In this document: one piece after another, positions 21,001-34,997 of the stretch
Layout of the letters: every line of letters begins with the position of its first letter
How positions within the stretch are numbered: position 1 is the first letter of the stretch
Assembly (NCBI GenBank): GCA_025738555.1
Contig: JAOVFP010000016.1
Location: forward strand, 434,001-498,000
Direction of reading: 5' to 3'
Length of the DNA stretch: 64,000 nucleotides
Origin: Cyathus striatus
Lineage: Eukaryota > Basidiomycota > Agaricomycetes > Agaricales > Nidulariaceae
Made by a program: the position numbers and the translations under genes
Notes under the pieces: model-generated
What the model was told of the DNA's origin: nothing
Databases searched by the model: none
The model's input: the letters and a program-made list of their open reading frames with translations, nothing else

Positions 21001-23243
21001 CGCTCTGAGAATCAAGCGCACTAGTAGCCTCATCAAGCAACAAAATCCTCGGATCAGAAACAATGGCCCTAGCAATCGCAATACGCTGCTTCTGGCCCCC
21101 CGAAAGCAAAAACCCCCGCTCACCAACGAGCGTCTCATACCCTTCCGGCAACTTTCTAATAAAACTATCCGCGTTAGCCTTGACACACGCTTCCTTGATA
21201 AGCCTCATCTTCTCCTCCTCCCCTACATGTTCAAAAGGAGTCCCAATAAGCCCATGTACGACGTTGCCTTTTATCGTAGTCCCAAACAGAGCAGGCTCCT
21301 GCGATACGAGGCCGATAGACGACCTCAACCAGCGTATATTGAGCTGTTTAACATCCACACCGTCAAGTCTCACCACTCCCCCCGAAGGATCGTAAAACCT
21401 TTCAACGAAAGATACAATGGTGGATTTTCCGGAGCCAGAAGCACCCACCAGCGCAGCTGTCTTCCCGGCTTTGAACGTCACATTGATACCTTTCAAAACA
21501 GGCACATTCGGTCGAGAGGGGTAGCTGAATTTAACGTTTTCAAGTGTAATGCAGCCTTGGATGGTGGTAGGCTTTAGCCCACCTGGATCGGAGGAGTCGA
21601 TGGCGGGTATACGGTCGATTGCCGCGTAGAGTTTCGCCGCGGCGCCTAGACCACGTGTTATTGCTGCGCAGGAGAATTAGTACGGTATACGGGGAAGAAT
21701 GAATGGAGAATATACCTTGAAGTTCCGACGTGATGAGTGTAAGAGAAAAAGACCCGATGATAACGGCGAAAATCACATTCACAACCTCCCCAGCGTCCGC
21801 TACAGTAACATATCCCAATATCAACATCTCCCCCACCCCCTAAAAAAACACAAAAAACACACCTTTGCCACGATTAATCAACGTAGTCCCAAACGAAAAC
21901 GCTGTCCCCCCTCCATATTAGCACCCCCATCATCCCAAATCCAAAGTAAAAAAGCACACACCAAGTCCATAAGAAGCATAAATCACAAAAAAGAATGCAG
22001 CAAATCCATTCCCGGTCCACCACGCACTTTTCAAATCGGCACCTTCGGACTTGCGTATGTGCGCTCCGAATAGCCCACTTAGGGTTTTTTGGATGTTGAA
22101 TGCTTGGGCTGTGCGGATTGAGGATATTACTTCTTCTGCGAATGTGCCGCTTGTTGCTATTGATTCCAGAGATTGTCTTGGTAAGAGTGTGAGTGATGAT
22201 ATACATATACGGTAGAGAATGGAATGATAGGCGTACTGCATATATCTCGCGATGTAGATATCCATCAATGTGCCTACTAATCCTAAACACGGGAGCATAG
22301 AGGATAAAGCCAACGCGAGACGCCACGATTTCGCAAATGCGACTGCAAAGCCTGTTATGAATGATGCCAGATGACGGATTACGAGTGCTACTTTTTCCGA
22401 TATGGCCACATGGTACAGATCTAATTCTCCTCAGAACACTTCACATAGAGAGGATGAAAGAAAAAAAGGAAGAAAGAAACGCACGGGTATCAGTTTGAAT
22501 CCTTGTAGTAACTTCCCCCGCACCAATTCTATCGAAATAAGCGATATCTTGTCTTAGAATGGCACGTAGGTACCGCTCGCGGATACGTTTACCGTTCATT
22601 TCGGAGGTGTAGACCCAGAGGGTCATGTACATGTATGTGCATACGAACACTCCGATTCCTGTTTGTTGGATTTGAAGTTAGCTTAGTCGGAAGTAAAGAA
22701 AGATAGCGAAGATAGTAAGGATAGGAAGAATAAAAACACACCAATATAAACTAGATAACTAGCATTCTTAGATGCCTCAGTGCGGAATGCAGCTGTAACA
22801 GCAGGGAGATTTGCTTGTGCTTCAGCATCTCCAGTTTGCGCTTTCGCTACTGTCATTCCGAAGCTTACGAAGTTTTGTGTTAGGCGGCCAAAGAGGAGGG
22901 ACATGAGGGGCTTTCAATGTACAACGTCAACGGTGAGTTGAGAATGGGGGGAGGGAGGAGGGGGGGACGTACATCAGCTGCCCCTGCTGCCGCTGCGAAT
23001 CCTAATCCTATAAAGTCGAGTAGTAGTTCGAGTTTCGTTGAGAATCTGTCTTGCGTTAGATGTTCGAGGAGGGAGGGGGGGGAAAGGGGAAAAGTACCGA
23101 AACATGGATAAGAACGACGCAGGCTTTACTTCTTCCTCTATCGTCACGGCTGCGGGTGGTGTACAATCCACACTGAGGACTTCGTTCTTGCCCACCACAA
23201 CATCCGACTTTTCGTCCGACCCTACGAGCGTGAGCGTAGCCAT
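18068..23243 (-). CDS. full-length ABCB (MDR/P-glycoprotein type) exporter
   Basis: A multi-exon gene of two transmembrane halves and two nucleotide-binding domains, about 1300 residues. The N-terminus [20 protein letters not shown] leads to a cytosolic segment and TMD1 ([20 protein letters not shown]). NBD1 has Walker [10 protein letters not shown] (about 21440), signature [14 protein letters not shown], Walker [13 protein letters not shown] and the H-loop [10 protein letters not shown] charged acidic linker (DEDDDSDNE) precedes TMD2. NBD2 has Walker [10 protein letters not shown] (about 19005), LSGGQK and a typical end ([20 protein letters not shown] followed by a stop at 18068). No frame lesion was seen across the exons I could follow. 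Such pumps export hydrophobic peptides and toxins, including a-factor, so a role in secretion or self-protection for the nearby peptide pathway is possible but unproven. The start could also be 12 bases upstream at 23255. Confidence 0.9.
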
Positions 23244-24500
23244 ATTCCCCCACAATGATCAACGAGATACGTCCTTGCCGACGAGTGAACAGTGAAAGGA
23301 GGGAGCTCGATCGTAAACGTCACCGCTGCAGCACAATTCCACAAAAAAAAGAGGTTCAAATAAGTACGAACCCGGCGGATATTTTATCGGCACCCCTGGC
23401 GTGAGATGCAACGATTAGGATATGTCACCGGGATCAATAAATCCCTCCCTTGAGCTTGAAAAGCGAGGTTGTTATGAAGCTTGGCGCATGCAAAACCTGA
23501 TATCGCCGAGGGTATGACTCGGAGCGCCGCCGCGATGATGGCGACTCGATGAGGTTGAGTGTGGTCTGGAATCGTACGATAAGCAACCTGGGGAATGGAG
23601 ACGAGGATCGTGCCATACGGTGTACCAAGCCCTACAAGGAGATATCCCATCAGTAAAAAGGCGCGCGGCGTACATTGGATTGGTGGCAAGGGAAAGTGCC
23701 GAAATCGTTTTATTAGTAATACATTCCCATAGCACAATTCTGAGCCAATAGAAAGTGAATAAAATGATTCTGCTGCAGTACAACGCACTACAATTATTTC
23801 TAGGGCATGCATTGCTCATACAATAGTTCCTAGCCATTTAATTGTGATTCTATCTAAATTACAATAATCTTGCAATATCTTCCCATGCTCTCGACATAAT
23901 ACAAGCCCAACGAAAGGTTTCTTACGCATTACATAGCTCCATAATTATTTTATAAACGTCTTATGTTGATAGAATAGTAATTTTATTTGTAAACGTGCCA
24001 ACAAGAGATTTAGCCTAATAATCATATTAAACTGTGCGAGCGTCTAATTCAACATCCGCTGTAATTGGATGTATAGAGATTATTAAAAGATAGGTCATCG
24101 AGGCTCATAACACCTAGCGATGAAGGGTGAACAGACAGATTGATTAGAGTGAGAGGATTCAATGATGGAACCATACTGAGATGAAAACTGGCGATGTAAT
24201 CTGTTGATGAGTAGGGGATGTAGAAATATCCATAAAAAAAAACACTCAGAAATACTGACCATAAGTTTGAATGGTATACCAGAGGATAAACAGTCATTCG
24301 ATATGGAGAATAGAATGAACTGGGAACGTAACGTTTTGGTGATAGAGGAATAGGTGAGTGCTGGAGCTGTGGAACACGTGTCTCGGTTGCGATACAAGGT
24401 CTTCTGTAATATTCTGGTGCGACTTTGGAGTTTCCGACGAATCATTGAGGTGTTCGGAGGTGCACTATACCGAGTGAAATAGAACGGGAGGAACTCTTGG
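23244..24500. other. intergenic, nothing recognised
   Basis: Promoter side of the ABCB gene followed by AT-rich DNA. Open frames here are short and without family resemblance. Confidence 0.45.
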
Positions 24501-24530
24501 CGAGAGTAAACTGTGATTCAAAATATGACA

Positions 24531-25040
24531 TTATCTCGCCGGCTGGTATCCCAAGTCGATAAAGTACTGCCTCGCAGCGTCCGTGTGGCCAAAGTACGCT
24601 AAGCGTCCTTTGTGTACTTTATTGCATTGGTGGTATAGTGATTCACCAGCTTGGTAGATTGATCCGATGGTGCTGAATCTGAATGTGTCAGTTGCGATGC
24701 CTATGGAGCGTATGAATGCGAGGGCGGTTGATGCACCAACCATTCCTCTTGTTCAACTATACCATGCATCAGCATCTTTAAAAATAAATGCAGAAAGAAC
24801 GCACTTATCCCAAGCACCGACCAAAGCCCTAGTAGCCAACGCCTCAGCAATAGGTAACCACTAACACCTTTAATAGTCGCATCACCAACAGGTGCATTAG
24901 TGTATTCCCCCTATACCCATGTCCAAAAATAGCCATAAGCATCTCCGCGACATTATTCACATACTGCGCTCGACTCAAATCAGCTCTCCCGTGAGGAATT
25001 TAACACTGGAATCTGAGTGCTTGTTCGGCTGTTAGAGTGA
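24531..25040 (-). pseudogene. relic of a PDR-type (ABCG) ABC transporter
   Basis: Minus-strand fragments match the first nucleotide-binding domain of fungal pleiotropic drug resistance pumps: RADLSRAQYVNNVAEMLMAI (about 24990-24930), ATRALVGAW-like remnants, then STALAFIRSIGIATDTFRFS and SIYQAGESLYHQCNKVHKGR followed by LAYFGHTDAARQYFIDLGYQ. The Walker B and signature region between them is scrambled by frameshifts, with TAA and TAG interruptions. Neither the rest of the protein nor a 5' end is present. It is a dead fragment of about 500 bp. Confidence 0.75.
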
Positions 25041-25326
25041 TATCATCTTCAAGGCAATGAGGGTGAGAACGTACGAATCCTCTCCACAGATCTAACTACA
25101 CCTGGGGGGGGGGGTGTTACACTGAGATAGATGGTGCAGTCTCTCGGTATTCTCAAAGATCGTTTCGGCTTAAGAGTGAACCGAGTGTTTTTGACGACAA
25201 CACGCAATTCATGAATTTTAATACGATATTCCTCATGCCCACCAACCACAAAATTAAAACTCTATACCAAACAAAAGGAGAAAAAACGCACTTTTGAATA
25301 ATATACCTCAACGTCTTTGATGACTA

Positions 25327-25950
25327 TGGTGCGCGGCACTTAGTCACCACCAACTTTGTGCAACCAAAATGACTTCGTGAGAAAAAGTCCTATGGCTTAT
25401 TCCTCTTGCCAAAGTGCTTAGTTTGATGAGGGGAATAAAATGCCCAGACAGATTTTTGAAATTCGCAAAACTGACGGAGATATAATTTTTGATCAACCCA
25501 AATTCCGCCGCATTATGTAACACCTTCCAAATATGTTAATATATTCCCACAATTCGTGTATTAGTAATCAAAGGGAGATGTATAGCGCCGTGAAGTCTTC
25601 CCACTTTCCTTCCGAATCTTCGAAGTCAGATGGCATATGAATGACAGTTCGATCCCATCCCACACCGTCTTCATATTCACTGTCTGGCACGTCGCTATTG
25701 GATTGGATCGCATGATCAATTGGTGTTGAATTGTCATATAAGCCCAATTTCCGGTGAGCCTTGGCTTCTCGAGCTCGTGCAGCAGCTATCTTTTAGGCTT
25801 TTCGTGGTCCAGCCATTGATATTAAAGTGTAGATATAGATAGTTACAGGTACGAAACGGTAATCCTACATCGATTCTGCATATTTCAAATTTTTTCGCCA
25901 TCGGATTCCGCCGCTGCACATATTTAGTGGTGACTAAGCGCCGCGCACCA
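25327..25950. mobile_element. TA-flanked MITE with ~24 bp inverted repeats
   Basis: Ends beginning TGGTGCGCGGCRCTTAGTCA are inverted (25327-25350 and 25927-25950, one mismatch) and bordered by TA at 25325-25326 and 25951-25952. Inside, on the minus strand, a broken frame starts MAGPRKA, has a stop, continues KIAAARAREAKAHRKLGLYD and ends at about 25580 with an acidic tail. This may be the N- and C-terminal remnant of the parent element's protein, indicating a deletion derivative. Confidence 0.7.
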
Positions 25951-25952
25951 TA

Positions 25953-28900
25953 GTCAATGTCATATCAGAACTGGCCTCCCCCGGGTGTCTCCCTTCTGCG
26001 TCAACACGATCGACATTGCCGCTCTTCCGGCTCTAGGTCTTGGATGACCTGGACAGCTACATCGCAAAGGTGCTGTACGGCAGTTGGGGTCGAAGTAGTC
26101 TACATTGTTGGACATGCGAGACTATGCTGCCGCGAGGTCAGAGCAGTGTGGCATGGTCTACGGCTGACGTGCAGATAGAGCATGAAGCTGTTGAATCAAA
26201 CGGTATAAACACCGGTAACCCAAAACCGAGAAAGTTGAACAAAGCTGAATTAATTCGTTATTTTTTTTGAGATGACCGTGTTACACGTACTACAATATTG
26301 AATGTATAACTACTCGTTTCTAAAGTTTTGATCTCACAACTCCAGCATAGTGGTTTAGAGCGGGGATAACTGTTGTAGGGGATTTATAATGTGGTGGGCC
26401 CGCTTCAAGTTTCCATGTGCAACTCAAAGCGCTTGAGCTTGAACATTTCAGATGAGTCAGCAAGAATACCAACCCGTTACCCGGAGGTCCAAATTGGCAC
26501 CCTGCGGCTAGCTTAGCGTAAACATTGTATTTTAGTGGTATAAATGGCAAAGTCCACCAAAAGCTGCGACTTGGCGGACTCTTGGGCTTCGAGACAAGTT
26601 GAGTGTGATGATGAGGAGACAATTGAAGAGTTTTTGAAGAGACTCAGACTGGATTAAGCAGTGGTTTGAGCTAGAGGATAAATTTCATAAGGGGATTTAG
26701 GGATGGGGAGACTCGATTATTGCACAGTGAGTACCGAATTGGTGCGATGTTTGGGTTTATTGCACTATTCTAGCATGAATTTCGTCGATTGAGTGTTCCT
26801 CATATAATATTTAAGCACTTGGCGGTAGTCAGCAGTAGGGGGATGGAGAGAAGCAGTGAATAGAGAGAGATAAGTAAGATAAGGCAGTGGTTTGGTGCCC
26901 GTTGTTTATCATTATGTAATAATCACGTGACTTAATCACTCTCGAACGCGTCGCGATTGTACTTGGCCCGTGCACCGTCTCAATTTCTGGGGGAGTCGAG
27001 CACCTTATGCCTGACTCTTCCTTCCTTCCTTCCTTCCCCCACCATCTCCCCTTCACCATGACATTCCCATCTCCTCCCCCCCTTCCTCCGTTCCCTCATC
27101 CCATTCCTGCTGCTCTCTGAGTCATACTCCCATGCTCTCTTTGCTTATCTTCTTCCCTACATTTTTGTTGAAATCCCAGCCAATATTGAAGTTTGTATTT
27201 GTATATTCGGCCTTTTGAGGTCAATGCAACAGCACAGAGCTCTTGGTGCGTGTTAACGTTCGGTACATTGTTTCGGTTCTTCTGTTCTTCTTCTCCCTTG
27301 TTGTTTTCTGGCTTGAGCCTGGGCGGTGGGTGCGTGAAGGACTTTGGTGTGCAGATGTGTCTGGGGAGATATTGTTCGACTGGGAGGGGAGGCACCACTG
27401 GGACGCTGCTAGTCCTGCAGCACGGCTTCATCATCAGGTTTCTCCTGGTCAACATTTTCCTGAGCCAATCATTCTTTCAGCTGTTGCGTCCCTCCTCGGG
27501 GTACATTGTCCTCTGAATCGTGTGGGTTGTCATGAGACGACGGGAATGGAGTTGATTGCTTGTAACCCGTGTTCAGTGAGGGGTTTTATTATTGTCTTCA
27601 TGTCATGATGAGAGAGTATGGGTGCAGAGATGCACCTCATCGTTACTGTCCTCGTCGTTCATGAGGTAGACGTACTCTCTCATCTCAATCGAGTATTGAA
27701 TGCGCTCGTCGCTGTTATGATGTTGCTGTGTTTGTGTGTAATTTTGATGTGGAGGATTAGGTTGGGGCATAGTACTGTCTTTTATGATCGGTCTTTTTCC
27801 ATTACCTTTCTGTTTTCTCGCTTCGTGTTTTTGTGCTGTCTTTGTGGCTGCGGGGGGGGGTTGTGGTCGCTGCTGGAATCCTCGGTGACTGTGGGGTCCC
27901 AAGGAGGATGAAGGTAGCGATTCTCGGTTGATGTGGTTATGTCTTCTTTTATTATTCCCCTTTTGCTCCCTGGCTCAAGCTTGGGTGTGGGTGCACAAAA
28001 CGAAGCTTTCGGTGGTGTTCTAATGCTTTGGTGATATGGAATGGTGATATCATATTATGACTCCTAGTAGGTGCGAAATCGTCACTTTTACCTTTTGGAT
28101 GTACTAATATGAGTACCCTTTAGTTTTATAGTCATTCATTTATACTGCTACAATCTTCCTTCCCCTCTCAATCTTCATCCCATGTATTTCGACGTCCCCG
28201 TATTCCCTGCGTGTCATCCAGCTAGCGTCGTCGGATCTTGAAAGTTATCAGTATGTATCCTGTCGCTTTCAGTGCAAAGGAAGTCTACTCACGGGCTTGT
28301 TGCTACTCAGTTATTTCATGACGCCAACTGGTATGTGTTTTATAGGCTTTACATTGTGTAGGTCTGTCTTTTTCAACTGTTACTATCTTGCTTCCGAGTC
28401 CTTGTCGCCTTCATTCCATGTCTTCCTTCATGTTATATCTCATGTAATTACTTTATTATGAAATGATTAAATTATTATTTAATTTGAATTTAAGTGGAAA
28501 ATGAAAATTGCTAAGCTTTCCTCCTATATGTTGCCTTGTTATGTGAGAACTCATTCCCACCGCTTTCCAATGGGTGGGAAAGATTCTATTGGATTCTATT
28601 GGATTCCGAGCTTTCTATGGCATTAAAATAATTCTAATCCCTTACATTGCGACAAAATAATTAGTCTGGTATGTATTCTAGCAATATAATCCATTGCACT
28701 TCATGCTCACAACCCTATCCCATGCCCACAATTATTGCTGGGTATCCCAAGCAACCCCGGCTTCCATAGCGCTCACAACAAATCCAGTCATTACAATACA
28801 TTTTACATAATTACATTTAATTCTACATAAATATATTATATTCTGTTCCCTATGTATGTGGCGCGCTTTTTTACTGATGCCTGATCTTGTGTCTCTTGGC

Positions 28901-29939
28901 TTGTACGATATCACATTGTTCGTCGAGACTCGAGTGATGAGTCAGTGAGATTACTCTACTTGCTGGGTGTAGTGGTTGTTTCTGCGCTGGATGTGGCCCA
29001 TGGGAAGGAGTTGTAGAGGGTTGTAGAGTCGTGTATAGTGTACCTCGCGTTACGCAATGGATGATAGGAATCTGACATGGTCGAGGGGATTTTCACAAGA
29101 TTTTCACGGTGCGGTTGCCGACGTCATCAGTTTCTCGTTCATGTCACATGTGGATAAGGGTATGTACACGTGACTGTAACGCGTCGCGACTCGCCTTTCC
29201 TTACGCCAACTTTAGGCTTTAATCGTACCTTTTATAATTGACGTTACATTTTCCAATTTTTGTTAAAATTCTTCGAATCATAGTTCAAATTATTGAGTAG
29301 GTTCCAGTGCCACTGTGGCGGAGTAGCTCCAATATGGTACACCATTTTGCATTCAAGAGTCAAATATCGATGACGAATTACATACCAACGTTATACTTTC
29401 ATTATTAGCTGCCATGCTTGTTTCTGTACCGTAAATCAAAAGGCCAAGTGCTTTATGATGCATGTAAAGTTTATAGATACAAGATTGAGTAAATGTAACG
29501 CAATCGTGAACTATGTCATGGCACTGGTTGACGCGCAGATAAATAGTCCTGATGATTTATAAACCAGTGTCTTTGCATCATAGCTTGAGTACCCCATTTT
29601 ACATCAATGGAAAGACGTAAATAATGTAACATACGCCTCCGCATTACAGTGTGAAATATATCCCGAATATAAATCCTCGTCGCTCGTAATGACCATTAAG
29701 AGCACTATATACACTAAACGCATCTCTAATTTCCACCTCTACCCTGCTTACAATCAGAAACCGAATGTTGGGCACTCGACAACAAGCCAACATGTCGATA
29801 CAGTAATCCGTGTCTGAACTGTCGGTCCATCCTTGCATCCACCCAGACCATCTATAATCACAACGTACGTAAGGTTCTCGCAATATCCGATATGCCGCTG
29901 AGAACTTTAACGGTCTTCCAACAAGCGTAAGTAATCATC
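25953..29939. other. gene-poor stretch
   Basis: About 4 kb without a recognisable gene. It holds a CCTT microsatellite near 27020-27040, long pyrimidine- and T/G-rich tracts at 27050-27950, and AT-rich sequence from 28450 on. Several open frames of 70-120 codons in both orientations overlap each other and have low-complexity products. I see no domain, intron structure or RNA gene in them. Confidence 0.5.
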
Positions 29940-30314
29940 TACGGTGTCCGGGAACCGCATGCACTTACATTTTAATTCGTGTCAGCGCTTGGCGCTCAAT
30001 TGTAAGCGAACCAATAACGAAGCAGAGGTGTCGTGTTCACTGTTCACTGTGTTCCTTCTGAGCCTTCTGGTACCATGTTCTTACCAAGTTTATGAATTGG
30101 CTTTAAGTAAATGGCGAGTAAATACAAGAAAATTTATGTACTTGTGTATGTCACCGACAGAATATGGGTACCCCTGATAGGAAAATATTGATCCTACAAG
30201 TGATAGAAATGAAACTGTATTATTTAATTGCAAGTGTGCCAGCCAACCGTTATATTTGAATCATGAAAGATCCAGAAGTCATCGCGGGATTTGAGATTGA
30301 GTACTTGAGACTGG

Positions 30315-30400
30315 AACTGGGGGGGACGCGGTGATTTATGGGGGATTGAACTCGTGACCTGCTGAATATTAAGCGAGCTATAACTATGCTGTGGTATTAC
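30315..30400 (-). other. tRNA-like sequence
   Basis: On the minus strand, GCTCGCTTAATATTCAGCAG followed by GTCACGAGTTCAATCCCCC resembles the anticodon arm, variable loop and T arm of a tRNA, with a B-box-like GAGTTCAATCC. The 5' half does not pair convincingly, so I read it as a tRNA relic or SINE head. Confidence 0.35.
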
Positions 30401-31839
30401 TATCGTTCACCAGTACATTAGATCACCACTCAATGAGATCGCTTCAATTTCTATACTTTCCCATCATTTCTTTTCCCTCAAACTTTGCATATAGCATAAT
30501 ATTAGTGATACTGTGTCTTTTTTATTGCAAAATTCATGAAGATTTGAATGTTGAAAGTATGAGGGATGTCACACTTGCCGTGCATCGGAACAGGCGGAAA
30601 TCAAAATATAATTGATGTGATGTCATGGTCTGTTTACCATGGACACGGTCATGACACATATCGTGTACCGGAACCGCATGCCTCACCTTTTCGGCTTCTC
30701 CCTTAGACGGCAATGTCCTAATGGACAGTCATGGACCACTACACCCCTTCACCCTAGCTTACGTAATCAATTCAATTTCGTACAGGAGCCCAGGCAGGAG
30801 TGTGGGAATAGCGACAAGAAATGGTCAAATTTCTCCTGTAAAAGTAGAGGAGTAGAAATAAAATATTAAAATGCTCACTAAGAACAGATACTGATGGACA
30901 GAAGGAGTGAACTTACTTTCCAACAGCACAACTCATTGAATTTAAGTAATATTTAAAGTGCTGGCCGGCATCACCTTTCTGCAGCGCATTGCGGTGTAGG
31001 CCCCACTGAAGTACAAACACAAACAAACAAAATCATGTGATTCTGGGACCAATCAATGATCTCTAATTTCCCAGGATACGTGTCGTGCTCTTTCTCTTTC
31101 TCCACCATCATGCATGCAACATTGCCGCTCTCCTGCATCAAGATGCTGCCACCGCACGAAGTTTTCAAGCTACGTATTCAGGATAGTATCTCTGCATCCA
31201 CCTCCTCACGCTTGATGACAGAACGAGAATGAAAATTATCAACCAACTGTCACTTTGATGTGCGTGCAAGAGCTGGGTTATGGAGATGTCGTGGGTGGAA
31301 GGAAGTAAATGACAGATAAAGGGGACTTGCAAGATATGGGTACGAGGGTGGGGGACATATAGCAACCTTTGTTTATGGTAGCATGTATTCACATGTATAT
31401 AGATGCTAATATATATATGTTATACATAATTTCAAATTTCAGTGCATGAGTTGATATGAAATTGATGGGACAATGGACTTATCACATGATGAGAGCGAGA
31501 TGTTGTTTAGCTCTTAAGCCGAAAAAGGGAGGCATGTGGTTTAGGAACACCGTAGACATGTCTCACTTGCCTGCATGTCGCGCATCATTTCGCATCTTGC
31601 ATCTATCAATCACATCTCATTTTTCTGCCTATGTGCATACTTCATCACACACTATATTTTTACTCCTGCTTTCAAATGGGATACATCATATCAGTGGAGC
31701 CCAAGTTGAACCTTCAAATTATCCACAGCTTGGTCTCAATAGTTCAGCTAATGTTGTATCATATCAATATCCCCCTTCACTACATCACAATAACAATAAT
31801 TCAGCTTAAATTACAACTGTTACAAATTCTTAATACTTT

Positions 31840-32116
31840 GAATACGCTACAACATGTATTACTTACCTATTTAATTTACAGAGTTTCTGAGAGATTTAGT
31901 TGTAAAAAGACAGATAGAAAGCAATATCGTTGTGAATAAAGGAAAAGATAAACATGTGATAAGATTACTAAAGTGCTTATGAAATTTAGAAACGACATTG
32001 AAAGTCTAAGGGAAAATGTGCTATGGTTAGAAACAGACCTTAGATTAGCTGAGCGCCACTCACTTAATGTTTAGAAAATAATCTGCATTTCTAAACCCTG
32101 TGGGAAGTCACCCAGT
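31840..32116. repeat. copy of the 37.26-37.54 kb repeat
   Basis: This block and 37262-37540 are about 80 percent identical in the same orientation. Shared strings include GGTTAGAAA, AACGACATTG and TTTCTAAACCCTG. It appears to be the right-hand part of a second member of the 36788-37539 element family. Confidence 0.6.
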
Positions 32117-34997
32117 AATAGTTTTGTATGGAAAGCCTAACAACCACGCTCAAATCCATTGAATAAAATTAAGATCTGACATTCGGCAATGTCAGCTCGT
32201 TAGTTACAACTTCCAATTACGTTGTTCACTTGCACTCAGTGAATTGTATAAATTCCATAGTATATTTCGACTTCATAAATCGTAAATTGCAAGATAAAAA
32301 CTAATATAACACATTTTAAGTTATGAGAATCAGCTCTCTGATACATAATTTTAAATCAATGAGTAGTGAAGTACAACAAAAAACATGTCTAGCTTATGGA
32401 CAAAGCCAGTATATTTATCTCCCACTTACTGAGGTCATAACTGTCGTTTTTGCCTCAGTTTATCTATATCAAGTTTTTTCTTGCCATTCACTGTCTTAAT
32501 TCCCACCCTATTGTCTTTTCTCTCACAAATCACAGTCCTTACTTTATTCCACAGGTCGTCATGTTCTCAAACAACAATATATTACACTAAGTACTATTCC
32601 ATTAAACTTAGCATGTCACATAAGGCTGAGCAGACATTCAACTGATTCGCGTTTAATTTCCCCGCCTAGGAGCCAAGTTCTCTGTCACCTTTACAACCAA
32701 CAGTAATAGGAAAAAATCACGGCAATGGCGGTGGCGCCAACATTGTGTAAGTTAATGACTAGTCAATGGCTAGTATACAACTTGACTCAGGTAATATTTA
32801 GTTAAATTAACTGTAACTTGATGCATAATAACAGTAATATTCACAGAGCAAAAAGGAAGAGAATTACTTATGAATGCTATTGAATAATCCAAGGTCTGGT
32901 GTAAAACAGGTTTGTTCTGATGTGGCTTTCATCCTTGTATTACAAATACCTCATTCCATACATTTGGATTCGAGACGTGACACTAATTTTTCAACAAATG
33001 CATACATAATCATATTTTATAATCAGCGACAGTGTCTGGTGTGTCGTAAATTGTGATGCACATTCTTACACATGTAATACTAGACTGCCCGATTTTACTG
33101 GTTTCCATAAAAATTTAATGTATAACTCATGCTCACGCTCACTATGAGTTGTATTGACAGTCCACATGCACTGCAGAAAAATGTAGGTATTCATACTCAT
33201 GCACTCAATGTTTGCCAGATGTTCACTGCACGTTCTCGTTTCATTCTCTGTAATCATATGGTATGGGTTTACACAGTAGCTTATGTAAGCGCTAAGCGAA
33301 GATCTGGAGAAGCCGATATGTCAGAACTCAATTCCATCTGATGGGATTGAGTGTGGTTGTTAGGCTTTCCATAGTTTTGTACTTATACAATAAATCAATA
33401 AGGCCGACAAGCAGCAAGGCCCGCTACCTAACACAACCTGATTCTCTCCAATAAACATATAATATATCATTTATATATGTAGTTAGACCTGTTGAATCCT
33501 ACTAAAAATGTGAGGCATTCTCACATTAATTAGAATGTAGCATACTACACTCTGTGCAGACCACCTTGAAATGTTGTATATATACTTTCCATGATGTATA
33601 CTACTGGAATGAAACTTTATAACATAATGGACTTATTTAATGGCATGATATACACAATCTAATTCACCAGCTATATTTGTGTCATACAATCTACAAATTA
33701 GCCTACAGACGTTGTTCTTGTTGGTATTTCTACATGATATCTTGGACATATGATGTACTATATATGTAGTATAAACTATTTAAGTATCAAAAGATACAGG
33801 CAATTGTATACTGAGATACTATAATAATATTTATGTGAGCCTTCTTAATTGTTAAACCTGAGAAATCACATACCCAACTTCTATATAGACTAATGTAGCA
33901 CTACAGAAATTCCTGGGGATATGTAGAACTCATGCTTTAGAATAGTACTGTACACACAGTATTACATTTACTGGTAGGAGATGAAACACATATATCAATG
34001 TGTGATCAAACTTATTACTCTTGTTTTCAGTACAATAATGAAGCAATCTTTAAATCATCTGGATATTATATTAGGTGGTATACAAGTTATGTCTCACAGA
34101 AATTTAAATTTTGAACAGTTCTGTAGCTCTCAAAGTGCTCTGCTGGTCAACAAATCATTTCCCTAAGAAAATGCGGCTTCATAGAGAAATTGAATATGCC
34201 ACCAAGATATTAAATTCAATCCTAACTTTACATACACGTAGTTCAAACTTCACACTATTTAAACATATAATCAAATGTTCAAGGTATTCCAAACTGTGTG
34301 TAACGTGCTACAACCCGGGCCACTCAATGATGCAAGAAACCATTCTCATTATACATATGTGGGGATTGTTGTTGGTTGCCATCATTTTTGGCAACCACGT
34401 GTATTTAAACTCCGGTTGAAGGTGTTTGCTCTGCAAAAAACGAGTTTTCATCGCCCTACATAACCCTACTACCTTAAAAGGTAGTGGGAATAGCTTTTCC
34501 ATGTGCAGGATGCCAACACGTATACAACATGGAGTGAAGTATGTATAAACAAACTAGATGGAGAGGACATTTATACAGATTGTTGATACATATACAACAT
34601 GGTATTTCATATGTTAATGTGTTGGCTGAAGTTAAAAAAGGAGTGGCCCTTCAAACATCTTCCGAGTTATTTCCTGAGTTGCCACCAACCCGATAATTTT
34701 GACCATAATCCCCACCAGCACTACCTAAAAGCTTGTCAAAGTCGGATTGAAGATTTGATAGAAATTATCATTTATAGTTATCCCATGTTTAATTATATGT
34801 GGGACATAAAATCATGTTCATGATCAATAAAGGACTATGACTGACAAGCAGCAAAGCTCACCAGCAACTGCCTTCTTTTGACCTTCTTGCTTAAATTTTT
34901 ACTGCCGTGTCTCGAATATATTCTAAGTAATATATCATGTGGCCAAAGAACTTAGTTTATAAATATCTATCATTCTTCATTCAGGTGTATGGCATTA

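Noticed and set aside
20452..21577. Several 70-244 codon frames on both strands
   Set aside because: They are shadows of, or unspliced extensions from, the ABCB transporter exons.
27193..27911. Overlapping 97-121 codon frames in both orientations
   Set aside because: Low-complexity T/G-rich products, mutually overlapping, no domain or splice structure.
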